Below, one piece after another: positions 47,250 to 58,691 of a stretch of 64,000 nucleotides of DNA (position 1 is the stretch's first letter; every line of letters starts with the position of its first letter). Both the position numbers and the translations under genes were made by a program. Source of the stretch: Monodelphis domestica (Eukaryota > Chordata > Mammalia > Didelphimorphia > Didelphidae); assembly GCF_027887165.1 (NCBI RefSeq), contig NC_077232.1:18244755-18308754 (forward strand), given 5' to 3'. Below the pieces are notes generated by a model. That model worked only from the letters and a program-made list of their open reading frames with translations. It was not told the origin of the DNA and made no database searches.

Positions 47250-47810
47250 ATGGTCTCTGTGTGTACTCATGGTTTTGTCCCCATGGTCAGAGAAGAATTT
47301 AATGGCTTGTTTTGCATATGAGTTGGCAGCAGAGATGTGAGTGTCTCCAAGGGAGCATCATTTCCCTAGAGCTGTAGGGCTCCCATGTCTGCATAAAGTC
47401 CCTGCCTCATTCCTGGCTTTAGTTTGTGAGATTAAAGCATTCCATTATAGACTACAAGTGCTATAGTACCATCTGGGAGGTCAAATTCCCTGAATCATCA
47501 CTCATTCATTTAGTTTCTTCGTGTTTCCTGAAACTGAGCTGCACAGAGGGTAAAGACAGGGATCACTAACTCTACTGCCAAACATGCGTCCACATTGGCC
47601 AAAAGTGAACTTCCTTCCACTAGGAACTTCTAAACCCTATTCCAGTGACTAGTGAAGATTTTCTCTAATAAGATGAGACACAATAAGCTTGAGACTTGAA
47701 GGCCAAACTTTGAATATGAAGTTCTTGGCTAACTCTCCTCTTTGGAGTCCTGGCCATCTTCTCCCATATTAAGCCAGGTAGATTCTAGACTATCTAATAC
47801 AAGACTGCAG
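47250..47810 (+). repeat. Tandem-duplicon block upstream of the OR at 51408
   Basis: Counterpart of 31050-31640 (ccccatggtcagagaagaat, gtctccaagggagcatca, taagccaggtagattctaga versus catgtcaggtaggttctgga). Confidence 0.7.
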
Positions 47811-47879
47811 TGCCTGTGTAGACAACAACTTGGTATAGTGGAAACCTTTCTGAAACTGGAAGTAGGGAGATGTGGAGAA

Positions 47880-48800
47880 AAACCTTCTCTATTTCAGCAA
47901 CTTACTCCATGTTTCCATATGGGTAAGTTACTTGACTTCTTCCATTTTCATATGCATAAAAAGTACATAATTATCCTTGTGGGACTTATCTAATAGTGTT
48001 ATCTTGGGGTTCCAATGAGATCATGTATGTAAATTGTTTTCTAGCATCTAAGTGCTCTTTAAACACCAGTTATCATCTACTACTTGCAGCTTCTCTAGCT
48101 CAACATTCTTCAGGAACTAAAGGAACACTGGGAGATATGGGTGGCTGTGGAGTCCTAATGAACAATTAAATAATGGTGATCAACGGTATTCCATGTACAA
48201 AGAACTCCATTTACTTCTTGAGGGCACAGGTAGATAACAAAGTTTAGATGAGATGTATTCCTAGTCTTTAATGATATTAGCCTACATTTATATAGGACTT
48301 AAACATTTGCAAAGAGCTTTCCCTTGATTTTCTCATATGGAACACCAAACACTTGTGTGAGATAAGTACAATTATTATCATCTTCTTTTTACAGATAAGT
48401 AATTTGAAGCCAAGTGACTCAAGTGACTTGTGTAAGCAGTGTAAAGTCAGAGTACTTTTCTGGTTTTCCATGTGGGCCACAAAGCTCTTCTTAGATCACA
48501 TGATGCAATGTATTTCAGACACTGTGGACATTAAAGAGGCGGTTCTAGTATAGAGGATGGACCATGGGGACTGGAGTCAGGAAGTCCTGATTTCAAGTCC
48601 AGCCTCATACATTTACTCTGTGACCCTGGGCAAGGTCAATTAACCTGGGTTTGCTTTACTTTCCTCAAGTATAAATGGGGATAATAATAGCACCCAAATC
48701 TCAGGGTTTTTGTGAGAAACAAATGAGATGATAGGCATAAAATGCTAAGCCCAGTGCTTGGCACATAATAGATGCTTTACAAATGCTTATTTCCTTCTCT
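47880..48800 (+). repeat. Series of MIR/CORE-SINE relics
   Basis: 47905-48080 (ccatatgggtaagttacttg ... gtgctctttaaacaccagtt), 48280-48500 (tacatttataggac-type L2/MIR phrase, ctttttacagataagtaatt) and a good copy at 48548-48800 (tgactctgtgaccctgggca-like CORE, ggggataataatagcaccca, cataatagatgctttacaaa). Confidence 0.6.
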
Positions 48801-49539
48801 CTGCTAATGTAAGTGCTAACTCTCACTGTCTTTGGTATCAATTTTCTTTTAGCCATGGTTATTCTGTTCTCAATCCAAAGATCTTACTCCTTGTACAAGA
48901 AAATAGAAGTAAAATACAAACTGAGCAGCTTTACCTTTGTTGTCATTTATTGTCCCTTTCTCATCAACCTTGAGAATCATCCCAGTTCCTTATTGGATTA
49001 TCCCTTTTTTCCCTAAATTGCCAACTAAGAGGGAAAAAAAAATCTTTCTGCAGTCTTTAGCTTTCTGTGCTTGCCCCAAACCATCCTGAATCCAAACAAA
49101 TTTCTGATAGTGACATAAGGATCTGCTTTTGCAATCATCCTTAGTTCCTAGTCCTTTTTTTACCTTTCTACAATTTTTTTTATTTCTATGTCTGCCCAAT
49201 GACTATCTTAAAATTCTCATTTTTTAGATCTTTTGACCATGTCCCATTTGAATTCCCTATAGCTTTAATTCATGGGATCCTGTTTTTTACATCCTCTGAA
49301 TTGCCTGAATTGACTTATATGCATGTTTGGTCATTTCTAGTTTTCTTATCTTTATCGACCTCAAACTTTGAGTGACTTAATTAATTTAATTATTTTCCTG
49401 TACTCCTTTAATAGTCCCATTTATTTTTATTCTTCCTAACAATTCCTTTTCCTCTATGAGAATCAAATGCCAAATAGAATTTCCTCTTATTGGTTCTTTA
49501 GAACTTTAGATGGAACAAAATATTATTTTCACTAAGAAG
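48801..49539. other. No gene seen
   Basis: T-rich DNA. Only chance ORFs. Confidence 0.5.
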
Positions 49540-49552
49540 TCAAAATCTATTT

Positions 49553-49750
49553 TTTTAAACCCTTACCTTCTGTTTTGGAACCAATACTGTACATTGGTTC
49601 CAAGGCAGAAGAGTGGTAAGGGCTAGGCAATGGAGGTTAAGTGACTTGCCCAGGGTCACACATCTGGAAAGAGTCTGAGGCCAGATTTGAACCTAGGACC
49701 TCCCATTTCTAGGTCTGACTCTCTATCCAAAGAGCTACCTTGCTGCCCCC
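49553..49750 (-). mobile_element. Marsupial CORE-SINE (short-tail type), complete
   Basis: Well-preserved complement of the family with ttggttccaaggcagaagag and a B box. Perfect 13-bp target duplication tcaaaatctattt at 49540-49552 and 49751-49763. Confidence 0.95.
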
Positions 49751-49799
49751 TCAAAATCTATTTGTTGAGGAGAAAATCACAGTGATACCTAGGTATAGA

Positions 49800-49975
49800 T
49801 ATAATAGATGGAGCAATAGAAAGAGACACAGAGATAAATATATAGAAAAAATGGAGACAGAGTGATGGAGACAGAGGCTGAGATGCAGAGAAAAACACAA
49901 ACCATGAGACAGAGACAGAGAATGACAGAGTTATAGAGAGAAACAGAATGAAAGACAGAATAAGAAAGAAAATAT
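49800..49975 (+). repeat. Imperfect purine-rich GAGACA repeat
   Basis: Irregular gagacagagacagagaatga-type units over about 175 bp. Its complement gives a spurious 90-codon ORF. Confidence 0.75.
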
Positions 49976-50779
49976 TGACAGTTGCCCAGATAATTTAAGT
50001 TCCCCAACACTAATAGATCATTCTGCCATACAAATGTTGTGATGTTTACCAAATTCCACATCCATTTCCTCTTCCAATATTTGATGCTATATACAACAAT
50101 ATACTGTTATGCTTATAATGGTGTAAATGCTTTCCACCATGGTTCCCACACATTTCCCAGGGATTTCCTTATATGTTCCTCTTGCCTTGAAAAATTATAA
50201 TGGCTTGCTATTACTTATACCATTTTACTAAAATGTGAGACAAATCTGTCCAGAACCATATTCTAGTTATGAGTTCTATCCTTCAAGTTTAAATATTACC
50301 TGGGCAGCAAGACTGTTTTTTATATATTAATAATTCTAGGTCATTTAACTTGTAAAGTGTAATTTCTTGGGAATCTCAATCGACTACTAGAACTAGATCT
50401 TCTTTTCTAATTTGACATGTTTTGTGGCAATTTTTGTAGAGGTGATTTCTGGTCAGATGTACCCAGAGGTAGAGGACCTCTAGTGAATTGTCCTGATTTG
50501 AGATTCCCTGATTCTGTTTTCTCTAATTTTATGGGATTCCACTTATTCTAGAAAGCATGTGGCAGCCTACTTAGAACTTCTATGAAAATGTTCTTCTAAT
50601 GTCTCATGGGGATGGAGATGATACTAAGTTCTCTTAAGACTGAATGAGTGAAACACAACCGTGGCATTTCTTTCCAAGTTCTAAAGGCTTATGATGGGGT
50701 CTGTGGATGGATCATGTATTTATCTGAAGCCCAAAGGTCACTTTAACTTAGTTTGGAGAGGAAGAGTTACCACCGGTCA
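49976..50779. other. No gene seen
   Basis: Nothing recognised. Confidence 0.5.
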
Positions 50780-51010
50780 TTTAGTGAGTCAATAAACATT
50801 TATTAAGTACTTACTCCATGACCAGCACCATGCCAATCTCTGAGAATGCAAATAAAGGAAGTACTCTATCCCTGTTCTCAAGGAGCTCACAATTTCTAGT
50901 CTATGTAACAAACAAGCAATATCCAAGATAAATATGAAATAACAAAAAGGAGGAAGGCATTGGAATTGAGATGGAACAAGAAGGTCTTTGTGAGGTGGGA
51001 TTTGAAGAAA
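50780..51010 (+). repeat. Old interspersed repeat (L2/MIR-like)
   Basis: gtcaataaacatttattaag, caaggagctcacaatttcta, then gaaggtctttgtgaggtggg. Ancient mammalian repeat; exact family uncertain. It also resembles 9540-9665. Confidence 0.5.
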
Positions 51011-51360
51011 GCTAAATTAAAAATTAGTGAATGAAAGGACAAAATGTTCCCGGTTGTGTCCTCCTTCTGCCAAAGAATAAGGCACTTCCCATTCCAGAAA
51101 GGAGAAATGCCATTTTGAGGGATTGTTAAGATTTGTGGTAGATTGAAAAAAAGTGGGGATTAACACATGCAGGAGTCTCTTTGTAAGAAACTGAATCAAT
51201 GAATTTTGAAATCCTAAAATAATTGCAATTACAAGGACCTAGGTACTCTTGGACTCTTGGGCCCTTAGTTCCTTATTTCTAGTCCTCATGTAAGATCTCT
51301 TTGTGACCATGTTTTATGTCTTGGAGTCATTAATTATGCACAGTTGATTTTTTTTTGATA
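51011..51360. other. Upstream intronic DNA of the OR at 51408
   Basis: From about 51210 aligns with the flank of the OR at 36170 (ggacctaggtactcttggac versus gcgacctaggtgctcttagc). No gene. Confidence 0.6.
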
Positions 51361-51407
51361 TTTACTCTTTTATTGCAGGAGAATATCATCACTCTTAGAT
51401 GACATCT
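51361..51407 (+). promoter_or_regulatory. Splice acceptor and 5' UTR of the OR at 51408
   Basis: A strong polypyrimidine tract followed by GCAG ends at 51378, 29 nt before the conserved ATG. It is the best-looking acceptor of the cluster. No out-of-frame upstream ATG is present in this exon. Confidence 0.7.
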
Positions 51408-52355
51408 ATGGAGAACAGATCTGAAGTGAATGAGTTCATCCTCGTAGGATTAACAGATGCCCCAGAGCTTCAGATTCCTCTCTTCATAATGATCACCCTC
51501 ATCTACCTCATCACCCTGGTAGGGAACCTGGGGATAATAGCTCTAATCTCCCTGGATCCCTGCCTTCATACTCCCATGTACTTTTTCCTCAGTAACCTCT
51601 CTCTGGTGGATTTTGGCTACTCCTCTGCTGTTACTCCAAAGGTAATAAGTGGGCTTCTCACAGGGAACAAGGTCATCTCCTATAATGGATGTGCTACCCA
51701 GTTGTTCTTTGCTGCAGCCTTTGCTGCTACTGAAATTTTCCTCTTAGCCTCCATGGCCTATGATCGCCATGCAGCTGTGTGTAAGCCACTACATTATACC
51801 ACTACCATGACTTCAGCAGTATGTGCGTATCTGGCCAGTGGGTCTCACATCTGTGGTTTTCTGGCCTCTTGTATAATTATAGGAAACACTTTTAGTCTTT
51901 CTTTCTGTAGGTCCAATGTGGTTCATCACTTTTTCTGTGATCTTCCTGCTCTCCTCCCTCTCTCTTGCTCAGATATTCACATCACCGAGTCAGTAATCCT
52001 TATCTTTGGACCATTAACTGCTATTTTCCCATTTATTGTCATTTCTACCTCTTATTTGTTAATCTTCATCACCATTCTGAAAATCCATTCTGTTGAAGGC
52101 CGCCAGAAAGCTTTCTCCACCTGTGCTTCCCATCTCACAGCAGTGTCCATATTTTATGGGACAATCATCTTCATGTACTTTCGACCCAGTTCAAGCCATT
52201 CAATGGATTCAGACAAAATGGCATCAGTGTTCTACAGCATGGTCATTCCCATGTTGAACCCTCTGGTCTATAGCTTGAGGAACAAAGAGGTCAAGAATGC
52301 CTTTAGGAAAGCTATGAGGGGACGATGGTTTAAATTAGAACATTCTTTTCCTTAA
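51408..52355 (+). CDS. OR5B-like: Olfactory receptor, OR5B-like, intact
   Basis: Intact 315-aa class II OR, tandem partner of the gene at 36170. The Met of [10 protein letters not shown] is chosen as start; Met at 51399 in the same exon would add three residues. Motifs sit at the same residues: LVGN 37-40, [10 protein letters not shown] 53-62, [15 protein letters not shown] 116-130, three ECL2 cysteines (SFC, FFC, LSC), [13 protein letters not shown] 234-246 and [15 protein letters not shown] 281-295. DRY is DRH, as in the other plus-strand paralogues. Differences from the gene at 36170 gather in TM4-TM5 and ECL2 and in the C-terminal tail, as expected if ligand-facing helices diverged. Basic C-terminal tail [12 protein letters not shown]. 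The flanks also align, so the whole unit was duplicated. Confidence 0.96.
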   Translation: MENRSEVNEFILVGLTDAPELQIPLFIMITLIYLITLVGNLGIIALISLDPCLHTPMYFFLSNLSLVDFGYSSAVTPKVISGLLTGNKVISYNGCATQLFFAAAFAATEIFLLASMAYDRHAAVCKPLHYTTTMTSAVCAYLASGSHICGFLASCIIIGNTFSLSFCRSNVVHHFFCDLPALLPLSCSDIHITESVILIFGPLTAIFPFIVISTSYLLIFITILKIHSVEGRQKAFSTCASHLTAVSIFYGTIIFMYFRPSSSHSMDSDKMASVFYSMVIPMLNPLVYSLRNKEVKNAFRKAMRGRWFKLEHSFP

Positions 52356-52455
52356 AGAGAAAATCCAGTGCATGCTTTCCCTTTGTGATCCAGCTCCCGA
52401 GACAGGGTTTCTTTTTTATACACATAAAAATGTAAAAAAACAAACCTTTCAGATG
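52356..52455. other. 3' flank of the OR at 51408
   Basis: Aligns with 37118-37200; non-coding. Confidence 0.5.
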
Positions 52456-52650
52456 CAACAACAAATAATAAAAAGTGTCCTAAACTTGGAGTCAGGAGAG
52501 ACCAGAGTTTATGTTTGTCTTCAACATTTTCATATTGTATAACATTAAGCAAGTCACTTAAAATCTCAGCCTCAGTTTCCTTATATATAAATGACCTTAA
52601 TAGTATGCCCTAATTTCTAAGGTTGTTATATTGGAATGAATGATATAAGT
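52456..52650 (+). repeat. MIR/CORE-SINE, uninterrupted counterpart of 37205-39090
   Basis: acttggagtcaggagagacc, cctcagtttccttatatata and aatgaccttaatagtatgcc. It has the unoccupied site of the L1 found at 37347-39015. Confidence 0.75.
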
Positions 52651-53870
52651 ACACACAAACACATAGTGTGATATGGCAATTCTAGCTCTTATTCTTCTAA
52701 AAATGAAGATATGCTATATAATTTTTAATAATGTAGTACTTGGAGAGCAAAACCATTAAATTGCTTGGAAAGAATAGTATTGCTGGTAAAGGCATTACTT
52801 ATTCAGCAGCCCATAAACTGGAGATATTCAGCTATATTCTCAAGAACCAGGGCTTTGGAAAAAATAAAGATAAATAGATGACATCCTTTAAAATTTAGCT
52901 GTCATTGCCATTTTATCCAATACTTTGTGATGTTTGGATCATCAACAAAAGAATAAAGTAAGTCATAATTTGTAACATTTACTTATTTCAATGGAAAAAT
53001 TACTCACAATCAAAATTTAATGATCTCTTTGTGAGCTAGTTGGAACTGGCCCCAACACACCCTTGCAGAATGAGTAACTAGAACAAAATAGAAATCATAG
53101 AGAGGTCCTGAAAGTCTGGAAGGAACTTTGAATGATCCTATGGGGGAGAAGAATTTCACAGTGAAGTCATCATAGTGTCCTAAAGACAACCTCAGTATCA
53201 ACTGCAAACAATCTAGTACATTCCTTGGATGCTTCATGTGTTTTTGTATATTAAGAGGTTCTTGTGAAAAAAATTAAACCTATTTTTATTTTTCTGTGGG
53301 ATGAAATAAATACTGTCCAGTATTTGGTAACATCAATTAATTGGTAAAATCTTGCCAATAATGGGAAAAAAACTGAGGAACATGCTATACTATCAACATA
53401 TAAATTGATTTTTTAGGAAGAACAATGGGAGTAATGGGCTAATAGGATAGAGAGAGCAATGGTTTTTGCAGGTAATTTTCTGGGGTCAAACATGGTCTAT
53501 GTGAAACCAGGAGTCCTAAGGGGAAGCATAACACTGTGTTATGGTTTTATTTTGAGTTGAAAGCAATCTTAGATTTCACAGATGATAATTGAGAGGACGA
53601 TCTGTGGTTGGTTTTTGACATTCCTTTCCCCGTGTAAATTCTATGCCTTCTCCATTGGGAGAATGAATTTTAGGAACTTAAATGAACTAGTACGACTTCA
53701 GTATAAAGAAGTCATGGTTCATCAGAAAAAGTTCAGTATGTATTAGTGGGCTACTAGTATAATATCAGTCAAAAATATGTCTCTGATGCAAAAATGCTAA
53801 TTCCATACAGGACAACATTGAGAAACCTTTTGCCTCAAATGAGGGAAATGATGGTATTGCTGTTATCTTC
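52651..53870 (+). repeat. Tandem-duplicon block downstream of the OR at 51408
   Basis: Counterpart of 39095-40380. 52651-52770 keeps the orientation that is inverted at 39.1 kb. 53010-53870 aligns string by string with 39476-40380. Confidence 0.8.
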
Positions 53871-54125
53871 TGTCCTTTTCAGTTATTGTTGTTCAGTTTC
53901 TTTGTATCTGACTCTATATGGTCCCATAAACAATGTCCATGGGGTTTCCTTGGCAAAGATGCTGAAACAGTTTCCATTTCCTTTTCCAGTGCATCCTCAT
54001 TTTGTAGATGAGAACCTAAGAAAAAGAGGGGTTAAGTAAAGTGTCCAGGGTTACACAGCTAGTAAATATATAAGCTTGGATTTGAGCTCAGATCTTCCTG
54101 ACTTTCCCCTTTCACAGTGCCTCTG
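53871..54125 (-). repeat. CORE-SINE with RTE-like tail
   Basis: Complement of tail ttattgttgttcagtttctt and ggcaaagatgctgaaacagt, then cattttgtagatgagaacct, gtccagggttacacagctag and head. Shared with 40380-40620, so older than the duplication. Confidence 0.8.
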
Positions 54126-54480
54126 AGTATTTTATTTAGTCTTGGCTGTCATGTTTTTGGAAGGCCATTGATACTTGAAATATACACAAAGGAGTTTTAT
54201 TAGAGAATGATTTCTCCATAGGATTAACAGATAAGGAAGTGACTATAGTCATCCTGGAGTATGAAATTGTAAGTATGGATGGGTGAAGTATTGGAATACT
54301 GTCCCTTGTGGAAGAAGGATCAGACAAATTCTGCTGTCCCTAGAAGGCTGAACAAGGATCAGTGGCTGGAATGTTCAGCATCATTTGGTTTGATGCAAAG
54401 AAAATGTTTCCTAACAAATGGTGCTATTCCAAATTGGCAATCTGTTTTGAAGAATTTATCTTCACTGTAGGCCTTCAAGT
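54126..54480 (+). repeat. Duplicon block, continued
   Basis: Aligns with 40630-40930 (gtggatgggtgaagtattgg versus gtgggtggttgaagtaatgg; tggctggaatgttcagca versus tggctggaattttcagag). Confidence 0.7.
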
Positions 54481-55039
54481 ATGGTATTCATTTATTGGGT
54501 GTGTTCTAAAGAATATTCCTGATTAGGTATGAATTAGATTTGATGACTTCCCAGTGATCCCTGACTTTCTAAAATTCTGTGATTCTCTCATTCTATCCCC
54601 CTCAAGATTTCAAATATAAAATTTGTGCCTTTTGCTTCATCTCTCTAAATCCTCATTTGCCATCATGAATATTGGTCATAAAAACGTTTGAAAAAATACA
54701 ACACTACCACTCTCTCTATGTGTTTGAAATGGAATATGAAATGATAAGGAGATTCAGGAATATATTTAAATATTCCTTCCAAAATGATCTGACTACGCCA
54801 ACTTAATTTTTAGTGTTAACTATTTGAAATCCTAATAAAGGGCAGAATCAATATTTTTTGTTCTCTGATTTCCTTTTCCTTACCATGTTTGCTTCATAAG
54901 AAATAAATGAATAAAAATATATTTCTTATATATTTAAAATGTGCCAAACATGATGCTTAGCAATAAAAGAACAAATACAAAATCAAGACATCTTTAAATT
55001 CAAAGGTTTTATGATGCAATAAACATTTTGGTTGGATAG
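54481..55039. other. No gene seen; AT-rich with a short L2/MIR-like piece
   Basis: 54900-54990 has aaatgtgccaaacatgatgc-type text. The rest is unrecognised. Confidence 0.45.
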
Positions 55040-55255
55040 AGGAGAGAGATCTGGAAGTGAAGTCAAGAAGGCCAAGTCTGAATGCTGGAATAGTAATTAA
55101 CTGGCTGTGTAACCCTAGCCAAGTCACTTAAACTACTCCAGCCTCCATTTTCTCATCTGTAAAATTTGAACGCTAGCACCTATTATTAGGGTTGTTGTTG
55201 GATCCAATAAGATGGCATATGTAAAGTGCTTCAGAAGTTTCAAAGGACTCTTTTA
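55040..55255 (+). repeat. MIR/CORE-SINE
   Basis: ctggctgtgtaaccctagcc, ccattttctcatctgtaaaa, gtaaagtgcttcagaagttt in plus order. Confidence 0.7.
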
Positions 55256-56480
55256 GTGTGGTTGACTGCAGAGACAACACTTTCAGAAGTATGATGGCCA
55301 GAGAATGAATTGTTCTGGTAAGTCACAGATTTAATGAGTGGAACTGTAATAGTGGTGATCTGATTATAATATTGGAAGAAGATTCTGTGTGCCTGGTGTA
55401 TGCCTGGTGTGTGCCTATGTGTGTCTTTTTGTTAGGGTAAATAGCAGCAGTAGAAGCAGTGGAAGGGCAGAAAATGGCAGGAGTATAGATGAGGATGCAC
55501 ATCCCAGGAAGTTCAGACCTTAGTAGCTGACTCCCAGCCCTCCCTGCACCCGGCATATTGAAGTAAGTTTGAGTAAGCATCTCCACACAGTTTCTCATCC
55601 AGTTCAACTCCACCAACAGAGCTGAGTGACTTTCCTCAGGTCACACAGTTTATTTATGATGGAGGTGGAAATAGATCTTTGGTCTCTTCTCTCCAAGTCC
55701 CATCTTGTTCCGATTATAACATGAGCCTCTCAGGATTCTGTGGTTATAAACTGGCCTTGTCATCACTTTCAATTGCTGGGATTTTCTGAAACAAAGCTCA
55801 AGTTCTGAGAAAAGGGGGAAGAAGAATGAGATTCCATGCTTCTGGTTCTCATACTTGAACTGTGTACTCCACCTAATAAATATGGTAGGATCTGACCTCC
55901 CATTCCCATGCCTCAATTGTACTTAATTCATAAAGCTTTTTCACAATATCTAGTTAGGTATCCTCTGCACTAGTGAATCCTTCCCTCAGAGAGAACTCTT
56001 AGTAATTTGGATAAGCTGACATATTTAGACTACAAATGGAGATTCTTTTTTGAGAGATACTCCAGAATCTGCCAATAAGAGCCTCTGTGGTACCATGAAA
56101 AGTTTTTTTTATTAAAAAAATAATAAAGAAATAACAGATGAGAGATAATTTGTGGGTTTGTGGGCTACTATAAATATCTTTCTGGGTTCTCTCTATTTGG
56201 GTTAGTGAATCCATTTTCTACATTTTATATGGAGAAAGATCAAGACTATCATCCTTTATCACATATTTTAGATACATGGAGTGCTTACAATGGAGTCCAA
56301 GGGCCTGATTATCCACATTTGGTAGAACCAAAATATAAATTGTATATAAACTAAAGGTGAAGTTTTCATAGAATTGACTTTCAATGAAGGCAATAAAGAT
56401 CCAAAGAAAATGAAAAGTTTACTATAGAGAAGTTGTCCTTCATGAATCTCTATTTTTTTCCTAGGCTTTCAAACTCAAAA
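55256..56480 (+). repeat. Tandem-duplicon blocks
   Basis: 55300-56060 aligns with 29000-30510 (without its SINEs) and 56230-56470 with 24180-24340. Here the two blocks are adjacent and in the reverse order from the 24-30 kb region, though both keep plus orientation. 56515-56645 is a TA/CA/TG microsatellite. Confidence 0.65.
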
Positions 56481-56680
56481 GAGTTTCTTAAGAGCAAAGT
56501 TCACTTTTTACATCTGTAATATATATGCATATATAAACACAAATACATATATGTTTGTATGTATATGTACAACTACAGATAAAAATATACACATATACAT
56601 CTATAAAAGATATGTACACATACATATATATTGATATTCATAATTATACTCTATTTTCAGCCTAGATTTCCACTTATGGA

Positions 56681-57947
56681 TATAAGATTTAAAATAAGTT
56701 GAAGGCCTTAAACTGTAACAGTTAAAAGAGTGGGAGCCATAAACTGTAACTGTGAGATTTAAAATTGTTGTGGTTGTAAACTGTAGTATTTAAAAGAGTT
56801 AAGGGTATAAACTGTGATAGATATAAGAGAGGGTGAGTAAATTTGACCACAGAAAATATATTTCACTACAGTGTCTTGGTTTTTAAATCAAATATAAGGT
56901 GGTCGCCAGGGAATATATTCCCAAATTATGAATATGCCCAAGGCAACTGGGTTTTATAGAGAATTTAATTAATAATACAATGAGGAATTAAAGAAAAGGA
57001 GAAGGAGAGAGAAAAGGAATTAATGAGAAAAGAATAGGTTGGCCCAGGGCAGGCCTGGCCAACCCAGGCCTAAGCCTTAAGAGAGAAACCAGTCAGTTAT
57101 CACTCACCATAAGATCTGTCTAAGCAAGGATTCTAGTGACAGCAGGCCAGCTCCATCTCAGCTGACTTCACCAGAGAGAATTCCAACCAGAGTCCTTCTC
57201 AAAGAGCCTTCCAGCCAGAGACTATTCCAAAGGGCCTCTCTCCAGAGCTTCCAGAGGGACAGAGTCCCCTCAGAGGAGATCCAGCGAGACCTCCTTAGAG
57301 ATTGTCTTCCAAGAGCTTCCCTTCTCCAGAGCCTCTCTCAAGAGATTCTTCCCAAGCAATCCTCATCAGAGATCCTCCAAAAGGATTTCTTCCTCAAGAG
57401 ATTCTGCTTTTTCGTATATAGGGGTTTTTCTCCTATGTCACCTCCCCTAAGTCCTTACATCTACCAATCACTGTAGACATTTTCCAAAGGACTGCCCATC
57501 TGAATTCCTGCTAAGTCGACAAATCTCCTCAGTAAGTCTGAACCAGAGAAAACACAGCTGAGTCGACTAATCTCATTAAGAGAAAACCTGTCCAACCTTT
57601 ATAGGTACCTAGCATCCCATTGTATCAATTCTAAAAAACAGGCATGGCTCAAAGAACTCCTTGTCTTATTATAAGCATGGATCCAAGTACTTTTATTGTT
57701 TAGCAAGGAGTTTTCTCCCCTAAAGCAGTCTCAAGTATGGGTGGAGTAGAGGTCCTCCCATAGCAAGGAGTTTTCTCCCCTAAAGCAGTCTTAAGTACGG
57801 GTAGAGTAGAGATCCTCCCATTTCTGATCCTGGAGAGTTCTCACATCAAAATGGGGAATGTTTCCAGTAGGGAATTTGTTCCAATGGAGGATTCCTTAAT
57901 GTGGAAATTTTTAACATTCACAAGTCTGAGAAATTTCAAGATTTACA
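56681..57947 (-). mobile_element. Solo retroviral LTR fossil
   Basis: 1,267 bp. On the minus strand it starts TGTAAATCTTGAAATTTC, carries two tandem 60-bp units (complement of gcaaggagttttctccccta), a CCAAT-type gtgattggtag, a TATA-like cctatatacg near 57420 and a long R-U5. Flanking 4-bp duplication tgga (56677-56680, 57948-57951). Same family as 62455-63570; promoter part related to the LTRs at 11.4 and 24.8 kb. No internal genes adjoin. Confidence 0.82.
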
Positions 57948-58015
57948 TGGATATGATTGGCAACAGATACTAGAGAGGAAGGGACACATTATTTCCAAAT
58001 CCTACCTGCTTATAT

Positions 58016-58691
58016 TTCATTCACATCTAATTTTCTGAAGCATCATTGTTAAGAGTCCTAATAAATATCTTAGGCATGAAATCAGTCATAGATTCTACAA
58101 TCAGAGTAAACACCAGTGAGTTAAAATTTTTTGGATAACAAAAAAATGTGTATCCTATAATAATGAAGATGTTTAACCTAGGGTTGGAATGCTGATAATT
58201 TCATTATAATTTATAGAAGTGTGATCTTTCTCAGGTTTTTCAAGTTAGATTCTATTATTTTTCAATTAAAGAATTACTTTGATATCCTCATGGTTGGAGA
58301 ACTGTTTCTCTATAGGTTCAGATGGCAATACATCCACAGTTTCTTGTCTTCTAATGCTTTTATCCATTTCCTCCAATAAGCCTTTCTCATTAGGTGTTGC
58401 ACAATATATTGGATTGGAACAATACTTTCTTCAAGGCATACTTCCCAGAAAAACATGCCAACTTCTGAAATCATTATCCAGGCACATTTTCCTATGGAGA
58501 AGGTGCTTAATCTCCCTATTACCATCATCAAAACAAACTTCTGACCAGCTGCTATTATTAGGACAGATAAGTCAATCTAATTGAGGCAACAAAGCCACCT
58601 AAGGAAGAGATAGAAGGTAGTAGAGAGCAGGTGGGTCAAATCACTATAATTACCATCTTGAATGCCACCAACTATTAGAATCAGAAGGAGA
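58016..58691 (+). repeat. Tandem-duplicon block (copy 3 of 3)
   Basis: Aligns with 24669-25865 and 40940-41660: ctgaagcatcattgttaaga, cacatttccctatggaga-type text, caaagccacctaaggaagag. Ends at the L1 insertion site. Confidence 0.75.

Noticed and set aside
57700-57825. CRISPR-like spaced repeat
   Set aside because: Two imperfect 60-bp tandem units without spacers, within a retroviral LTR of a mammalian genome.
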